Assembly: GCA_963921935.1 (NCBI GenBank)
Contig: OY998184.1
Coordinates: forward strand, 91,515,394-91,579,393
Source: Galeruca laticollis
Lineage: Eukaryota > Arthropoda > Insecta > Coleoptera > Chrysomelidae
Length of the DNA: 64,000 nucleotides
Reading direction: 5' to 3'
The position numbers were made by a program, and so were the translations under genes. Under the pieces are notes generated by a model. The model ran no database searches and was not told where the DNA came from. It was given only the letters and a program-made list of their open reading frames with translations. How positions within the stretch are numbered: the first letter of the stretch is position 1; every line of letters begins with the position of its first letter. Below are positions 33,101 through 45,544 of this stretch, in pieces.

Positions 33101-36100
33101 CTTCTGAATCGCATCATTGTAGTGCACACCTGATTTTCTATCAAAGATTAAACCCTTGACGATACTTTCTCAATAAATTGAATGAATATTTCCATTATTT
33201 TGGCCTGTACAATTTTTTATATGAAGGCATGTTTCCTTTAAACATAAATGCTCACCTAATATTTGAACCATTCATCTCATCGAAAAATGGACAACACCAG
33301 TCGATTTGTCGTATCAAAGAACCCCTATTCTCATAATTTCAGTATTTTTTGAGATGAAAAATATTTTTCGTCAAATATGTAGCTGGACTATAGTAAGGAA
33401 AATATTGCATTTTTCGCAATTCTCCAAAAATATATTTTTGGCCTATCATCCTCTCGAAACATGTCCGATTAGATGAAGCTACATCTAAAATCGATGGGTG
33501 ACTTTGTTAATGCCATAACTCTATCAATTTTTGAATAACTCTTTATATTTGAAAAAATTATCTCATCCGAAAATGGACAACACCAGTCGATTTGTCGTAT
33601 CAAAGAACCCCTCCTATTCTCACAATTTCAGTATTTTTTGAGAGGAAAAATATTTTTCGTCAAATATGTAGCTGGAAAATATAGCATTTTTCGCAATTCG
33701 ACAAAAATATATTTTTGGCCTATCATCCTCTCGAAACATGTCCGATTAGATGACGCCTCATCTAAAATCGATGGGTGACTTTGTTAATGCCAAAACTCTA
33801 TCAATTTTTGAATAACTATCGATACTAGATTTTACCCTCTCCATTGGATACTCCAAGTTTGACGCACTCTACTTCTGAATCGCATCATTGAAGTGCACTC
33901 CTGATTTTTTATCAAAGATTAGACCTTTGACGATACTTTCTCAAAAAATTGAATGAATATTTCCATTATTTTGGCCTGTACGATTTTTTATACGAATGCA
34001 TGTTTTCTTTTAACTTAAATGCTCTCCTTATATTTGAAACAATTATCTCATCCAAAAATGGACAACATCAGTCGATTTGTCGTATCAAAGAACTCCTATT
34101 CTCATAATTTCATTATTTTTTGAGAGGAAAAGTATTTTACGTCAAATATGTAGCTGGACTATAGTAAGGAAAATATTGCATTTTTCGCAATTCTCCAAAA
34201 ATATATTTTTGGCCTACCATCCTCTCGAAACATGTCCGATTAGATGAAGCTTCATCTAAAATCGATGGGTGACTTTGTTAATGCCATAACTCTATCAGTT
34301 TTTGAATAAAAATCGATACTTGATTTTACCCTCTTCATTGGATACTCCAAGTTGGACGCACTCTACTTCTGAATCGCATCATTGTAGTGCACACCTGATT
34401 TTTTATCAAAGATTAAACCTTTGACGATACTTTCTCAAGAAATTGAATGAATATTTCCATTATTTTGGCCTGTACAATTTTTTATATGAAGGCATGTTTC
34501 CTTTAAACATAAATGCTCACCTAATATTTGAACCATTCATCTCATCGAAAAATGGACAACACCAGTCGATTTGTCGTATCAAAGAACCCCTATTCTCATA
34601 ATTTCAGTATTTTTTGATATGAAAAATATTTTTCGTCAAATATGTAGCTGGACTATAGTAAGGAAAATATTGCATTTTTCGCAATTCTCCAAAAATATAT
34701 TTTTGGCCTACCATCCCCTCGAAACATGTCCGATTAGATGATGCTTCATCTAAAATCGATGGGTGACTTTGTTAATGCCATAACTCTATCAATTTTTGAA
34801 TAACTATCGATACTTGATTTTACCCTCTTCATTGGATACTCCAAGTTTGACGCACTCTACTTCTGAATCGCATCATTGTAGTGCACACCTGATTTTTTAT
34901 CAAAGATTAGACCTTTGACGATACTTTCTCAAAAAATTGAATGAATATTTCCATTATTTTGGCCTGTACGATTTTTTATACGAATGCATGTTTCCTTTTA
35001 ACTTAAATGCTCACCTAATATTTGAACCATTCATCTCGTCGGAAAATGGACAACACCAGTCGATTTGTCGTATCAAAGAACCCCTATCCTCATAATTTCA
35101 GTATTTTTTGAGTGGAACATTATTTTTCGTCAAAGATGTAGCTGGACTATAGTGTGGAAAATATTGCATTTTCCGCCATTCTCCAAAAATATATTTTTGG
35201 CCTATCATCCTCTCGAAACATGTCCGATTAGATGAAGCCACATCTAAAATCGATGGGTGACTTTGTTAATGCCATAACTCTTTCAATTTTTGAATAACTA
35301 TCGGTACTTGATTTTACCCTCTTCATTGGATACTCCAAGTTTGACGCACTCTACATCTGAATCGCATCATTGAAGTGCACTCCTGATTTTTCATCAAATA
35401 TTAGACCTTTGACGATACTTTCTCAGAAAATTTAATGAATATTTCCATTATTTTGGCCCGTACGATTTTTTATACGAATGCATGTTTACTTTCAACTTAA
35501 ATGCTCTCCTTATATTTGAAACAATTATCTCATCCAAAAATGGACAACACCAGTCGATTTGTCGTATCAAAGAACCCCTATTCTCATAATTTCAGTATTT
35601 TTTGAGAGGAAAAATATTTTTCGTCAAATATGTAGCTGGAAGGAAAATATTGCATTTTTCGCAATTCTCCAAAAATATATTTTTGGCCTATCATCCTCTC
35701 GAAACATGTCCGATTAGATGAAGCCTCATCTAAAATCGATGGGTGACTTTGTTAATGCCATAACTCTTTCAATTTTTGAATAACTATCGATACTTGATTT
35801 TACCCTCTTCATTGGATACTCCAAGTTTGACGCACTCTACTTCTGAATCGCGTCATTTTAGTACACACCAGATTTTTTATCAAAGATTGGACCTTTGACG
35901 ATACTTTCTCAGAAAATTGAATGAATATTTCCATTATTTTGGCCTGTACGATTTTTTATACGAATGCATGTTTTCTTCCAACTTAAATGCTCTTCTTATA
36001 ATTGAAACAATTATCTCATCCAAAAATGGACAACACCAGTCGATTTGTCGTATCAAAGAGCCCCTATTCTCATAACTTCAGTATTTTTTGAGAGGAAAAA

Positions 36101-38451
36101 TATTTTTCTTCAAATATAAAGCTGGACTTATAGTAAGGAAAATTTTGCATTTTTCGCAATTCTCCAAAAATATATTTGTGGCCTATCATCCTCTCGAAAC
36201 ATGTCCGATTAGATGGAGCTCCATCTAAAATCGATGGGTGACTTTGTTAATGCCATAACTCTATCAATTTTGGAATAACTATCGATACTAGATTCTACCC
36301 TCTTCATTGTATACTCCAAGTTAGACGCACTCTTTCTGAATCGCATCATTGAAGTGCACTCCTGATTTTTTATCAAAGATTAGACCTTTGACGATATATT
36401 CTCAAAAAATTGAATGAATATTTCCATTATTTTGGCCTGTACGATTTTTTATACGAATGCATGTTTTCTTTTAACTTAAATGCTCTCCTTATATTTGAAA
36501 CAATTATCTCATCCAAAAATGGACAACATCGGTCGATTTGTCGTATCAAAGAACCCCTATTCTCATAATTTCAGTATTTTTTGAGAGGAAAAATATTTTT
36601 CGTCAAATATGTAGCTGGACTATAGTAAGGAAAATATTGCATTTTTCGCAATTCTCCAAAAATATATTTTTGGCCTATCATCCTCTCGAAACATGTCCGA
36701 TTAGATGAAGCCACATCTAAAATCGATGGGTGACTTTGTTAATGCCATAACTCTATCAATTTTTGAATAACTCCTTATATTTGAAAAAATTATCTCATCC
36801 AAAAATGGACAACACCAGTCGATTGGTCGTATCAAAGAACCCCTATTCTCATAATTTCAGTATTTTTCGAGAGGAAAAATATTTTCCGTCAAATATGTAG
36901 CTGGACTATAGTAAGGAAAATATTGCATTTTTCGCCATTCCCCAAAAATATATTTTTGGCCCATCATCCTCTCGAAACATATCCGATTAGATGAAGCTTC
37001 ATCTAAAATCGATGGGTGACTTTGTTAATGCCAAAACTCTATCAATTTTTGAATAACTATCGATACTAGATTTTACCCTCTCCATTGGATACTCCAAGTT
37101 TGACGCACTCCACTTCTGAATCGCATCATTGAAGTGCACTCCTGATTTTTTATCAAACATTAGACCATTGACGATACTTTCTCAAAAAATTGAATGAATA
37201 TTTCCATTATTTTGGCCTGTACGATTTTTTATATGAATGCATGTTTTCTTTTAACTTAAATGCTCTCCTTATATTTGAAACAATTATCTCATCCAAAAAT
37301 GGACATCAGTCGATCGTATCAAAGAACCCCTATTCTCATAATTTCAGTATTTTTTGAGAGGAAAAAAAATTTTCGTCAAATATGTAGCTGGAAAATATTG
37401 CATTTTTCGCAATTCTCCAAAGATATATTTTTGGCCTATCATCCTCTCGAAACATGTCCGATTAGATGAAGCCACATCTAAAATCGATGGGTGACTTTGA
37501 TAATGCCATAACTCTATCAGTTTTTGAATAACTCCTTATATTTGAAAAAATTATCTCATCCAAAAATGGACAACACCAGTCGATTGGTCGTATCAAAGAA
37601 CCCCTATTCTCATAATTTCAGTATTTTTCGAGAGGAAAAATATTTTCCGTCAAATATGTAGCTGGACTATAGTAAGGAAAATATTGCATTTTTCGCCATT
37701 CCCCAAAAATATATTTTTGGCCCATCATCCTCTCGAAACATATCCGATTAGATGAAGCTTCATCTAAAATCGATGGGTGACTTTGTTAATGCCAAAACTC
37801 TATCAATTTTTGAATAACTATCGATACTAGATTTTACCCTCTCCATTGGATACTCCAAGTTTGACGCACTCCACTTCTGAATCGCATCATTGAAGTGCAC
37901 TCCTGATTTTTTATCAAACATTAGACCATTGACGATACTTTCTCAAAAAATTGAATGAATATTTCCATTATTTTGGCCTGTACGATTTTTTATATGAATG
38001 CATGTTTTCTTTTAACTTAAATGCTCTCCTTATATTTGAAACAATTATCTCATCCAAAAATGGACATCAGTCGATCGTATCAAAGAACCCCTATTCTCAT
38101 AATTTCAGTATTTTTTGAGAGGAAAAAAAATTTTCGTCAAATATGTAGCTGGAAAATATTGCATTTTTCGCAATTCTCCAAAGATATATTTTTGGCCTAT
38201 CATCCTCTCGAAACATGTCCGATTAGATGAAGCCTCATCTAAAATCGATGGGTGACTGAGTTAATGCCATAACTCTTACAATTTTTGAATAACTATCGAT
38301 ACTTGATTTTACCCTCTTCATTGGATACTCCAAGTTTGACGCGCTCTACTTCTGAATCGCGTCATTTTAGTGCACACCAGATTTTTTATCAAAGATTGGA
38401 CCTTTGACGATACTTTCTCAGAAAATTGAATGAATATTTCCATTATTTTGG
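30145..38451. repeat. Satellite array, block E, with higher-order and truncated monomers
   Basis: This is the longest block, 8.3 kb. Besides full monomers of about 490 bp it holds a truncated form in which TTTTTGAATAACT is joined directly to CCTTATATTTGAA or CTTTATATTTGAA, skipping about 230 bp; the join is seen near 32765, 33535, 36770 and 37530. Rare variants recur at fixed offsets: GAGTGGAACATTATTTTTCG at 31360 and 35110 (3750 bp apart), and the variant ACACCTGATTTTTTATCAAA followed by GATTAAACC at 30641 and 34391 (also 3750 apart). Two segments 761 bp apart (36770-37530 and 37531-38290) are nearly identical. This is higher-order amplification. Confidence 0.92.
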
Positions 38452-39110
38452 CCCCCCCATTCTCGTATTCAATAGATGGTCAATTGCTGATAAGTAAAGA
38501 ATTGGCTAAGGATTTGGGAATACTTTTTGACTCTCACTTAAGTTTTGGTGAGCATATCAATCAATTGGTGGTTGGGTCTCAAAGGATGTTGGGATTTACT
38601 TTGAGGAATTGTAATGATCTATCTCTGGAAGCTGTGAGGTCTGTTTATGTTGGGTTGGTCAGATCTCAACTGGAATATGGAACAGTTATTTGGATTTATA
38701 TTGTTTATAAGTTAGTACTCGAAAGATTACAAAACAAATTCTTGGGATATTGTAATTATAGATTCAACTTGAATCTCATTGATCATGACTATTCTCATAT
38801 TTTACATGAACTAAAATTGCTTACTTTGGATAAAAGAATGCTTATGTTTGACATTTCTCTGATTTATTAAATGCTAAATGGTATTGTATCATGTCCATCC
38901 TTGCTGCCTGAAATATAAATATATCTGAAGTTCCACAAAGAGTGCTGCGGCATTGTAAATTATTTTCCATTAGTTTTCACAGAACTAATTATGGTAGACA
39001 TTCATTCATAGACAGATCTCTAGAATTTTTAAATAGAGAGGATAGATTGGATGTTTTTAATGGCTCATTCCAAGTATTTAAGAGTACTTTACTAAGGTTC
39101 CTTTGAAGTG

Positions 39111-39114
<4 letters not shown>
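38452..39114 (+). pseudogene. 5'-truncated non-LTR retrotransposon, C-terminal part of reverse transcriptase ORF
   Basis: The sequence abruptly leaves the satellite at GGCCCCCCC. The plus-strand frame reads KDLGILFDSHLSFGEHI, then RMLGFTLRNC and GLVRSQLEYGTVIW. This is the thumb and C-terminal region typical of insect LINE reverse transcriptases after the YADD domain. An in-frame TAA at 38868-38870 interrupts LIY/MLNGIVSCP. A frameshift follows near 38912, then the tail FHRTNYGRHSFIDRSLEF and a final TGA at 39104-39106. A (TA)n tail follows at once, as expected at the 3' end of a retroposed copy. The clade was not determined. Confidence 0.82.

Positions 39115-39154
<40 letters not shown>
39115..39154. 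repeat. (TA)n microsatellite tail
   Basis: About 20 TA dinucleotides lie directly after the LINE stop codon and short 3' end. It is probably the 3' tail of that element, later expanded. Confidence 0.85.
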
Positions 39155-39155
<1 letters not shown>

Positions 39156-40470
39156 CAACAACAAAGATATTCATGGGTAAATCACGCAAAATAAAGGGCT
39201 ACTGAAATAGAGTGGTAACCGCGGACATGCATGTTTCTGGCTCATTTTGAGCGTTTGGTTTCCCTGCTGAAATCCGTTATTTTGTGTTTTCCAATGTTTC
39301 GATTAACATCTTTGCTCCCAAATTTCACATCCTTATTTGGTTATGCCGTGCTGATGAGGCAAAATGAGGCAAAATTCCCTGTCGATTTACTGGACTTTTG
39401 GGAAAGAAACTTTTTTGTAGGTTGGAATTTTTTTTTGTCCCGAAATTTCTAAACTATCGCAAGTTCTCCGCACTTTTCACTGCACTTCCCGTTAACTTAA
39501 AACTAATATTTACAATTTTTCGTTATTTACAATTTTATCGAGTTTTTTTTTATAACAATTTTCATCTACTCGATATCATGTAGTATCATAAAACTCATAT
39601 TTTGGATTCATGTGCCTGCCCATAGAATATTATGTTCTTAAAATGATTCAAAAGATTAGTTTCCTTGTTTTCTATTTTGTATTACCAAGATTTTCCAAAA
39701 CTTACACATTATTGTGTACTAAAAATGAGACCTAACCTCAGACATGATATGTGATTTTGAATGGGTATATTTTATTATTATTTTTGATTATCTGATGGTT
39801 ATTGTGCCTTAAACTTTATGTTAAGATTATATATAATGCTTTTTAATCATCAATTATTGGTTTTAGGAAATATTCAGACCAAGAAAAAATGAATAAAATG
39901 ATATGCTAACAGCAATATCCTTCTCTAATACATAATCAGTAAATGTATTGAAAAGTATTATCAAAACTGGATTTTGTTGCGTTTTTCACTCAACCGGATG
40001 CATGCTACAACTCACACAAGGTCAGTATTCCACTGTTTATGAATATGGACATTTTATATACAGGGTAGATGATAAATTTTCTTAGTACTCCTCGATAAAC
40101 TTTAATTTCTCAATATATCTTAATTCTGCTTGCAATATGTTTTTTTAAATATTTGTTTTCCATCCTGAAGGTTGTCTAGATTCTGTATCTATTGATTAAG
40201 TTCAAATCTATGCTCTTAGTATGAAATTTTTAGTTTTGCGTTTTGTTGAGTAATCGTTCTCTTATTGTTTCTAAAAAAAAACATTATAACTTCCCTGAAA
40301 TTCTTTGAGATTTATTTATTTTCTAAAGAGTAGAAATAAATTCAAAGACTTTCACATACATTTTCCAAAAGTTATCTGATTCCTACTATACCTAACTAAT
40401 TTCTACTGTCATATATTCCTAACTATATACAAAATAAATTAATTCCTTACTAATTAAGTCTTAATTGAAA
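39155..40470. other. Non-coding AT-rich stretch
   Basis: No convincing gene or repeat is visible. The short open frames at 39231-39583 show no motif. The segment lies directly downstream (minus-strand sense) of the third Gypsy element, but I could not find a 3' LTR here: nothing matches the proposed 5' LTR at 45545-45838. Confidence 0.5.
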
Positions 40471-43400
40471 TTAATTATAGAATCTGTATAACTGTGATAC
40501 ATGGAATATTCCTCTCACCGTACCTGTGTCAGGATGTACTAACCTATAGCTATTCACCCCAGATTCATTATCTATAACATAAGGTCCTTCATACAACAGT
40601 TGTAATTTTGCGCAAACATTCTCCCTTTTGTTAGTTGTCCTCAAAGCTTTTAGAATCACTAGTTCTCCTTTCTTGAATTCTGTCCTCCTTATAATCTTCT
40701 TATTTTGTTTTGCTAGATATTTTTCACAATTTTTCTGTAGTGTTTGATTCACTTCTAAAAGTAATTCATCATATGTTTTATTTTGTTTCAGAATCCATGG
40801 TCTGTCTGGATATTGGTTTTTTAAAATCAACAAAGGAGGATGTTGTGTTATAGAGTTAGGAGTTGAATTCATGTAAGTTACAATCTCATCCAAAAGTTCT
40901 TCCCAGCGTGTTTGTTCATAATGAGTGAAAAGACGTAAATATTTTATCAATTCTTTGATGGCTCTCTCTGCAGCATTTGCATTGGGGTGTCTTATGCTGG
41001 TATATGTGGGTGTTATATTTGATTTCCGCAACCACGTTTTCAAACTCTGATTCTGAAAATATGTTGCATTATCCATTATGATTTTATCAGGAGACCCATG
41101 TTCTAGTATGAATTTTGTTAAGCATCTCTTGATCGTCTTCATATCAGTTCTTCGACATGGATATGCGAAGATGAATTTTGAAAAATTATCTATTAATACA
41201 AATATGTGTTTGCTTCCTAACCTACTCGTAATTAAATTAGATACAAAATCTATTGATACAATTTCTAAGGGTTTCGCCACTAATATAGATTTTGGTATAT
41301 TTACGTTGTGCATGTTCTTTTCTTTGCCAAATTGACATAATCCACACTTCTTTATTGTTTGTTTTATTAGACTAACATCTTTCTTGCACACATAATTTTC
41401 TCTAAAAATCAGATATAACTTCCTAATTCCTATGTGTTTATTCATGTCGTGAATTTCCATAATTAATTTTTGAGCTAAAGTCTGTGTAATTATATATACC
41501 TCTTGATTATTTATTATTCTATAGTAGATTCCATCTTTAATTAATGATTTACGTTTCTCTTTGTCGTCTAGTGATAATTGATCTTTAATTATTTCTTGTA
41601 AAGAAAATATTCCTGTTTTTCGTTTCATGACATTCAATCCTATCTTGTATTCTTTAGCATTCTTTGTTGGAACACCATCCATTCGACTGATAGCATCAGG
41701 TACTATGTTCCTTTCTCCTGGTACATATATAATATCGAAGGTATATTCTGATAACAGTAGGCTCCATCTATGTATCCGTGCATTATTGTATTTATTCTTC
41801 AGAATAGTTGTAAGCGCTTGGTTGTCCGTTTCGATTGTAAACTTATTTCCTAGTAGGAAAAATCTTAATTTTTCTATACAGAAAATGATATTGGCCCACT
41901 CTAATTCGCCTGCACTGTAGTTTTTTTCTGATGTTTTCGTTAAACGAGATACAAATGATAGAGGTACTTCTTTTTCTCTCTGTATTTGGGTTAAAACTCC
42001 AGCGAACCTATATTTAGATGCATCTACCTTGAGTTTACACGGTAGTCTGTAGTCTAGATGATATATCTTTAATTCCTCCACGAAATCATTTTTAATTTGA
42101 TTAAATGCCTCTTCTTGTTTCTCTTCCCATTTCCATCTGACATTCTTTCTCAAAAGTTCCGTTAGTGGAATTATTTTCTCTGACATGTTAGGAATTAATC
42201 TTTTGAAGTCATTAATCACCCCTAGAAAACCTCTCAAAGTTTTTAAGTTTATGGGTCTTTTATATTCTTTGATACTTTTAATCCTTTCGGTATCCATTCC
42301 AACTCCTGTTTGGTCTATCTTAAAACCAAGATATAATATTTCAGTTTTATAAAACTGACATTTATTGATATTCAGTTTTAGTCCAACCTCATCAAGTCTT
42401 TTAAGTACCATTTCTACATGCTTTTGGTGTACTTCTCCATTTTCAGAAAATATCAATATATCGTCTACGTAATGTAGTATGAAGTCTTCAAATTCTCCTA
42501 AAACTTGGTGTAGTGTCTTGACTAATGCTGCTGTCGCTGATTGAATACCAAATGGTGTTACTTTAAATTGGTATACGACTCCATCCAATTTAAAACCACA
42601 GTACTTTCTTGAGTTTTCATGTAAAGGTATGAGCCAGAAACTATGTTTTAAGTCTAGTTTAGAGAAAATTCTTGCTGTAGAGATTGTTCCTATGAGAGCT
42701 TCTATAGTCTGAGGTGATTCAAACTCAGGTATCGTATGTTTATTCAAATTGCGTGCGTCCAAACAAATTCTAATGTTCCCGTCACTTTTCTTAACGATTA
42801 CTATCGGATTGATATAAGGCGTGTTGCTTCGTTCGATTATTCCATCTTTCGTTAGTTGTTTCAATGCTTCTTTAACATACTCACGGTATTTATAAGGTAT
42901 GGGATATGTCTTGGTTTTAAAATTCTCCATGTTCTTGACCTTTAATTTGTGTACAACATTCTCAGCAACACGATTTTCATCATTAACTAAACCTATATAT
43001 TTGTTTATTAACATCTTAATTGAATTTTTCTTATCCTTTCTACTATTCAACATAATCTTATTATTTTTCTCTTCTCCTAATACTTCCTTCATATATCTAT
43101 CTTCTATGTTTCCTTTACTATAATCCTTTCTACCATTTTTCCACTCCATATTATCATTTTCATTATATTCTTTTGATATATTATAAACCATCTTCCTTAA
43201 ATTACCATTCTGACTTCCTTCTCCTCTGAATTCTATACCATCTTCCATTTCTCCATCCATCATATTTTTATTCATTTCTAAATCTTCTAATTCTTCCATT
43301 CCAATAATTACATTCCCGTTCGTTGCTTCATTTGAATTTGTACACATATCTTTAAACATATCCATCTCTACATTATTAAATTTTATTTTACCTTCCTCAT

Positions 43401-43812
43401 AGTTTAATATGAAATTATGTTTTTCAAGTTCATCGTTACCTAGTAATACGTCATAATCCAAACCTTGAACAATTAGCAACTGTACCTTTATGCATGTTTT
43501 TAATATGTTGATATCAGTTATTACCGCTTTGTTCGTTTCACACAATTTCCTAGAATTTATACCTACTAAATTTATTTTTTTAACATTCATCACTTGATCT
43601 TTTAAATTTAATTTATCTATTAGAGTATGATTTATTAATGATGTTTCTGAACCACTATCTATTAATATTTGTACAGCTATGTCTTTAACTTTACCTTTTA
43701 CAACAATTAAATTATTTTTTTCTTGTTTCAGATCTACACATGGTCTGAGGAATTCCCTAGGATGTACATAGCTATACAGATTCGTTGAAACATCATTCCC
43801 TTTTAAAAATCC
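40471..43812 (-). CDS. pol: Pol of Gypsy element 3 (protease, RT, RNase H, integrase)
   Basis: The frame is -1 relative to gag and open without interruption from 43812, so no ATG is needed. The protease active site ILIDSGSET has its Asp codon at 43659-43657. After the protease comes an unusual acidic, Asn/Glu/Met-rich spacer of about 110 residues. Reverse transcriptase follows with KLDLKHSFWLIPL and YVDD, RNase H with KVDAS, the integrase zinc domain (HDMNKHIG, CGLC) and the catalytic core with Asp (VSIDFVS), Asp (IMDNATYF) and Glu (AAERAIKEL), about 34 residues between the last two. The C-terminal part contains GPYVIDNESGVNSYRL, a typical integrase C-terminal fold. The frame looks intact although gag is not. 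The gag-pol junction (GGATTTTTAAAA) lacks a canonical X XXY YYZ heptamer in the gag frame. Confidence 0.9.
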   Translation of the reverse strand, partial: GFLKGNDVSTNLYSYVHPREFLRPCVDLKQEKNNLIVVKGKVKDIAVQILIDSGSETSLINHTLIDKLNLKDQVMNVKKINLVGINSRKLCETNKAVITDINILKTCIKVQLLIVQGLDYDVLLGNDELEKHNFILNYEEGKIKFNNVEMDMFKDMCTNSNEATNGNVIIGMEELEDLEMNKNMMDGEMEDGIEFRGEGSQNGNLRKMVYNISKEYNENDNMEWKNGRKDYSKGNIEDRYMKEVLGEEKNNKIMLNSRKDKKNSIKMLINKYIGLVNDENRVAENVVHKLKVKNMENFKTKTYPIPYKYREYVKEALKQLTKDGIIERSNTPYINPIVIVKKSDGNIRICLDARNLNKHTIPEFESPQTIEALIGTISTARIFSKLDLKHSFWLIPLHENSRKYCGFKLDGVVYQFKVTPFGIQSATAALVKTLHQVLGEFEDFILHYVDDILIFSENGEVHQKHVEMVLKRLDEVGLKLNINKCQFYKTEILYLGFKIDQTGVGMDTERIKSIKEYKRPINLKTLRGFLGVINDFKRLIPNMSEKIIPLTELLRKNVRWKWEEKQEEAFNQIKNDFVEELKIYHLDYRLPCKLKVDASKYRFAGVLTQIQREKEVPLSFVSRLTKTSEKNYSAGELEWANIIFCIEKLRFFLLGNKFTIETDNQALTTILKNKYNNARIHRWSLLLSEYTFDIIYVPGERNIVPDAISRMDGVPTKNAKEYKIGLNVMKRKTGIFSLQEIIKDQLSLDDKEKRKSLIKDGIYYRIINNQEVYIITQTLAQKLIMEIHDMNKHIGIRKLYLIFRENYVCKKDVSLIKQTIKKCGLCQFGKEKNMHNVNIPKSILVAKPLEIVSIDFVSNLITSRLGSKHIFVLIDNFSKFIFAYPCRRTDMKTIKRCLTKFILEHGSPDKIIMDNATYFQNQSLKTWLRKSNITPTYTSIRHPNANAAERAIKELIKYLRLFTHYEQTRWEELLDEIVTYMNSTPNSITQHPPLLILKNQYPDRPWILKQNKTYDELLLEVNQTLQKNCEKYLAKQNKKIIRRTEFKKGELVILKALRTTNKRENVCAKLQLLYEGPYVIDNESGVNSYRLVHPDTGTVRGIFHVSQLYRFYN

Positions 43813-45458
43813 TGTGGAGGATCAATGATTCCTTCCACATTTTCATTGGTTCGATGATCTTGAGAATTATTACTACTATTGTTTTCCCATTGTCTTTCCC
43901 TATCGTTCTCTTGTGATCTAGACCTAGTTTGCCTTCCTATCCTATTACTATTTATTCTACGTCTATCCTCACGCATATTCCCCCCTGAATTTCTGCGTTG
44001 AGAATTATTATATTCATTAGGGGCATAATCTCTATTGTTATTTCTGTTATTATTATTATTATTTTGATTAAAATTATTATTCCTGTATCTATTATAGTTT
44101 TGATTATTTGGATAATTGTTCAAGTTCCTATAGTTAGTATTATTTGTATTGTTGACATTCCCGTTTTCGTTATTATTCCTATTAAATCTATTGTTACTTA
44201 TATTGTTCGTATTATTTTTGTTTATGTTTCTATCTATCCTTGATAGATAATTGAGTAGCTGATCGAAAGATTCAAAATTTTGGATTGCTATTGTCTCACA
44301 TATTTCGTGTTTGAAATGACGAGACAGATAAGTAATTATTTCCCCTTCATTTAATTTGGGTTCCAAGTGTTGTACCTGGTTATACAGCTGTAGAGCATAG
44401 TTGTGCATGCTAGATCCTTTCCTGTCATCATATTTAGAGAAGTATAGTCTTTCTCTGACATAACCCATGTTAATTTCGTTCCAAAATTTCTTCATGAATG
44501 TTTCTTCAAAATCGTTCCAACATCTCATGTTGAACTCCTTACATGAGAACCATAGCGCAGCTTCAGATGTTAAGCTTGATCTTATTATCTCTTTCGTATC
44601 TTCAAAATTGGATATGTATCTTAATTATGTTTTCAAAATATTAAGGAATGTTTTTGGATGTATTCCTTTCATGTTGCCGCTAAATTTTATGGAATTATCC
44701 ATGGAAATTGTAGGCATTTGAATGGGATAAGTATTCCTTCCTATAAAATTCTACTTTCTTGTACATCTCTTCTATCTCTTTTCTTAAACTTCTTTCCGTC
44801 CTCAAATTTTCTTCCGCAGTAATTAAGTTTTCTTTAATTTCTTTGGAAAATTTTTCCTCTATTACATTTATATTTTTGTTTGTTTTAATGATCTATCGTT
44901 CAATTTTCTTTGTGTTTTCTTTAATTTCCTTTTTCATCTCGTTCTCATGGTCTTTCAATTTTCCAATTTCTACAGATTGTAAATTCTCCATTTCTATTAA
45001 TCTTCCAATAATTTCTTCCCTTATTTCTTGTTTCGTTTCTTTTAATCGATTTTCGTTTTGTATCCTTGCTTCTTCTATCTGTTTATTTACAATTTCCATC
45101 ATGTTCCTTTCCTGTAATTTAATTTCAGACTGTATGGTTTCTTTCACATTGTCTTCAAATTTTCTCATATTTTCTTCATATCATTCTGTCTGTTTTCTTC
45201 CATTTCTTTGAAATCTTCTTTACTAACCATGTTCCTCATCAAGTTTTCTTCTAATTTCATTAACATCTTCATCAAATCGTTTCTTCCTTCTATTTTGCAT
45301 GTGTCTTCTGGTTTTGCACCTGAGACTTGTTCCATTACCCTTGTATTTTGTGTTGACTCCATATTAATTTCTTCTCCTTGTCCAGTTTCTTTTTCTTTGG
45401 CTTCTTCAGTTTCTTTTCTTTGTATTACTTTCCCGTCTCTCAAGTTCATTTGTTCCAT
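43803..45458 (-). pseudogene. gag: Broken gag of Gypsy element 3, coiled-coil N-terminus, Asn-rich tail
   Basis: It starts at ATG 45458. The N-terminal part is charged and helical (EEARIQNENRLKETKQEI), a coiled-coil preceding the capsid domain. The frame shifts at about 45167. A stop TAG lies at 44892-44890, another frame change is near 44710, and an in-frame TAA is at 44627-44625. The capsid-like part includes KFSGNMKGIHPKTFL and EAALWFSC, then RCWNDFEETFMKKFW. The C-terminal 110 residues are extremely rich in Asn, Arg and Tyr (encoded by 44215-43990) with no zinc knuckle. The protein would bind RNA and form particles, but this copy cannot make a full Gag. Confidence 0.8.
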
Positions 45459-45520
45459 TGTGGTTAATATAAATTATTTAATACTACTTTTACAAAAAAA
45501 TGAAACTAAACGAATTAAAT

Positions 45521-45544
45521 CGAGACCCACGTTGGGTTTAGCCA
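45521..45544 (-). other. Primer-binding-site-like sequence of Gypsy element 3
   Basis: On the minus strand TGGCTAAACCCAACGTGGG lies about 60 bases upstream of the gag start. It resembles the common TGGCGCCCAACGTGGGG primer site with a changed 5' part, so it may be degraded. Confidence 0.45.

Noticed and set aside
2195..38451. Possible CRISPR array or tandem tRNA genes in the long repeat field
   Set aside because: The repeat unit is about 490 bp without spacers of constant size and without cloverleaf or promoter boxes; it is an ordinary satellite interrupted by transposons.
39231..39583. Two overlapping short frames after the LINE
   Set aside because: Low-complexity Phe-rich translation, no homology pattern recognised.
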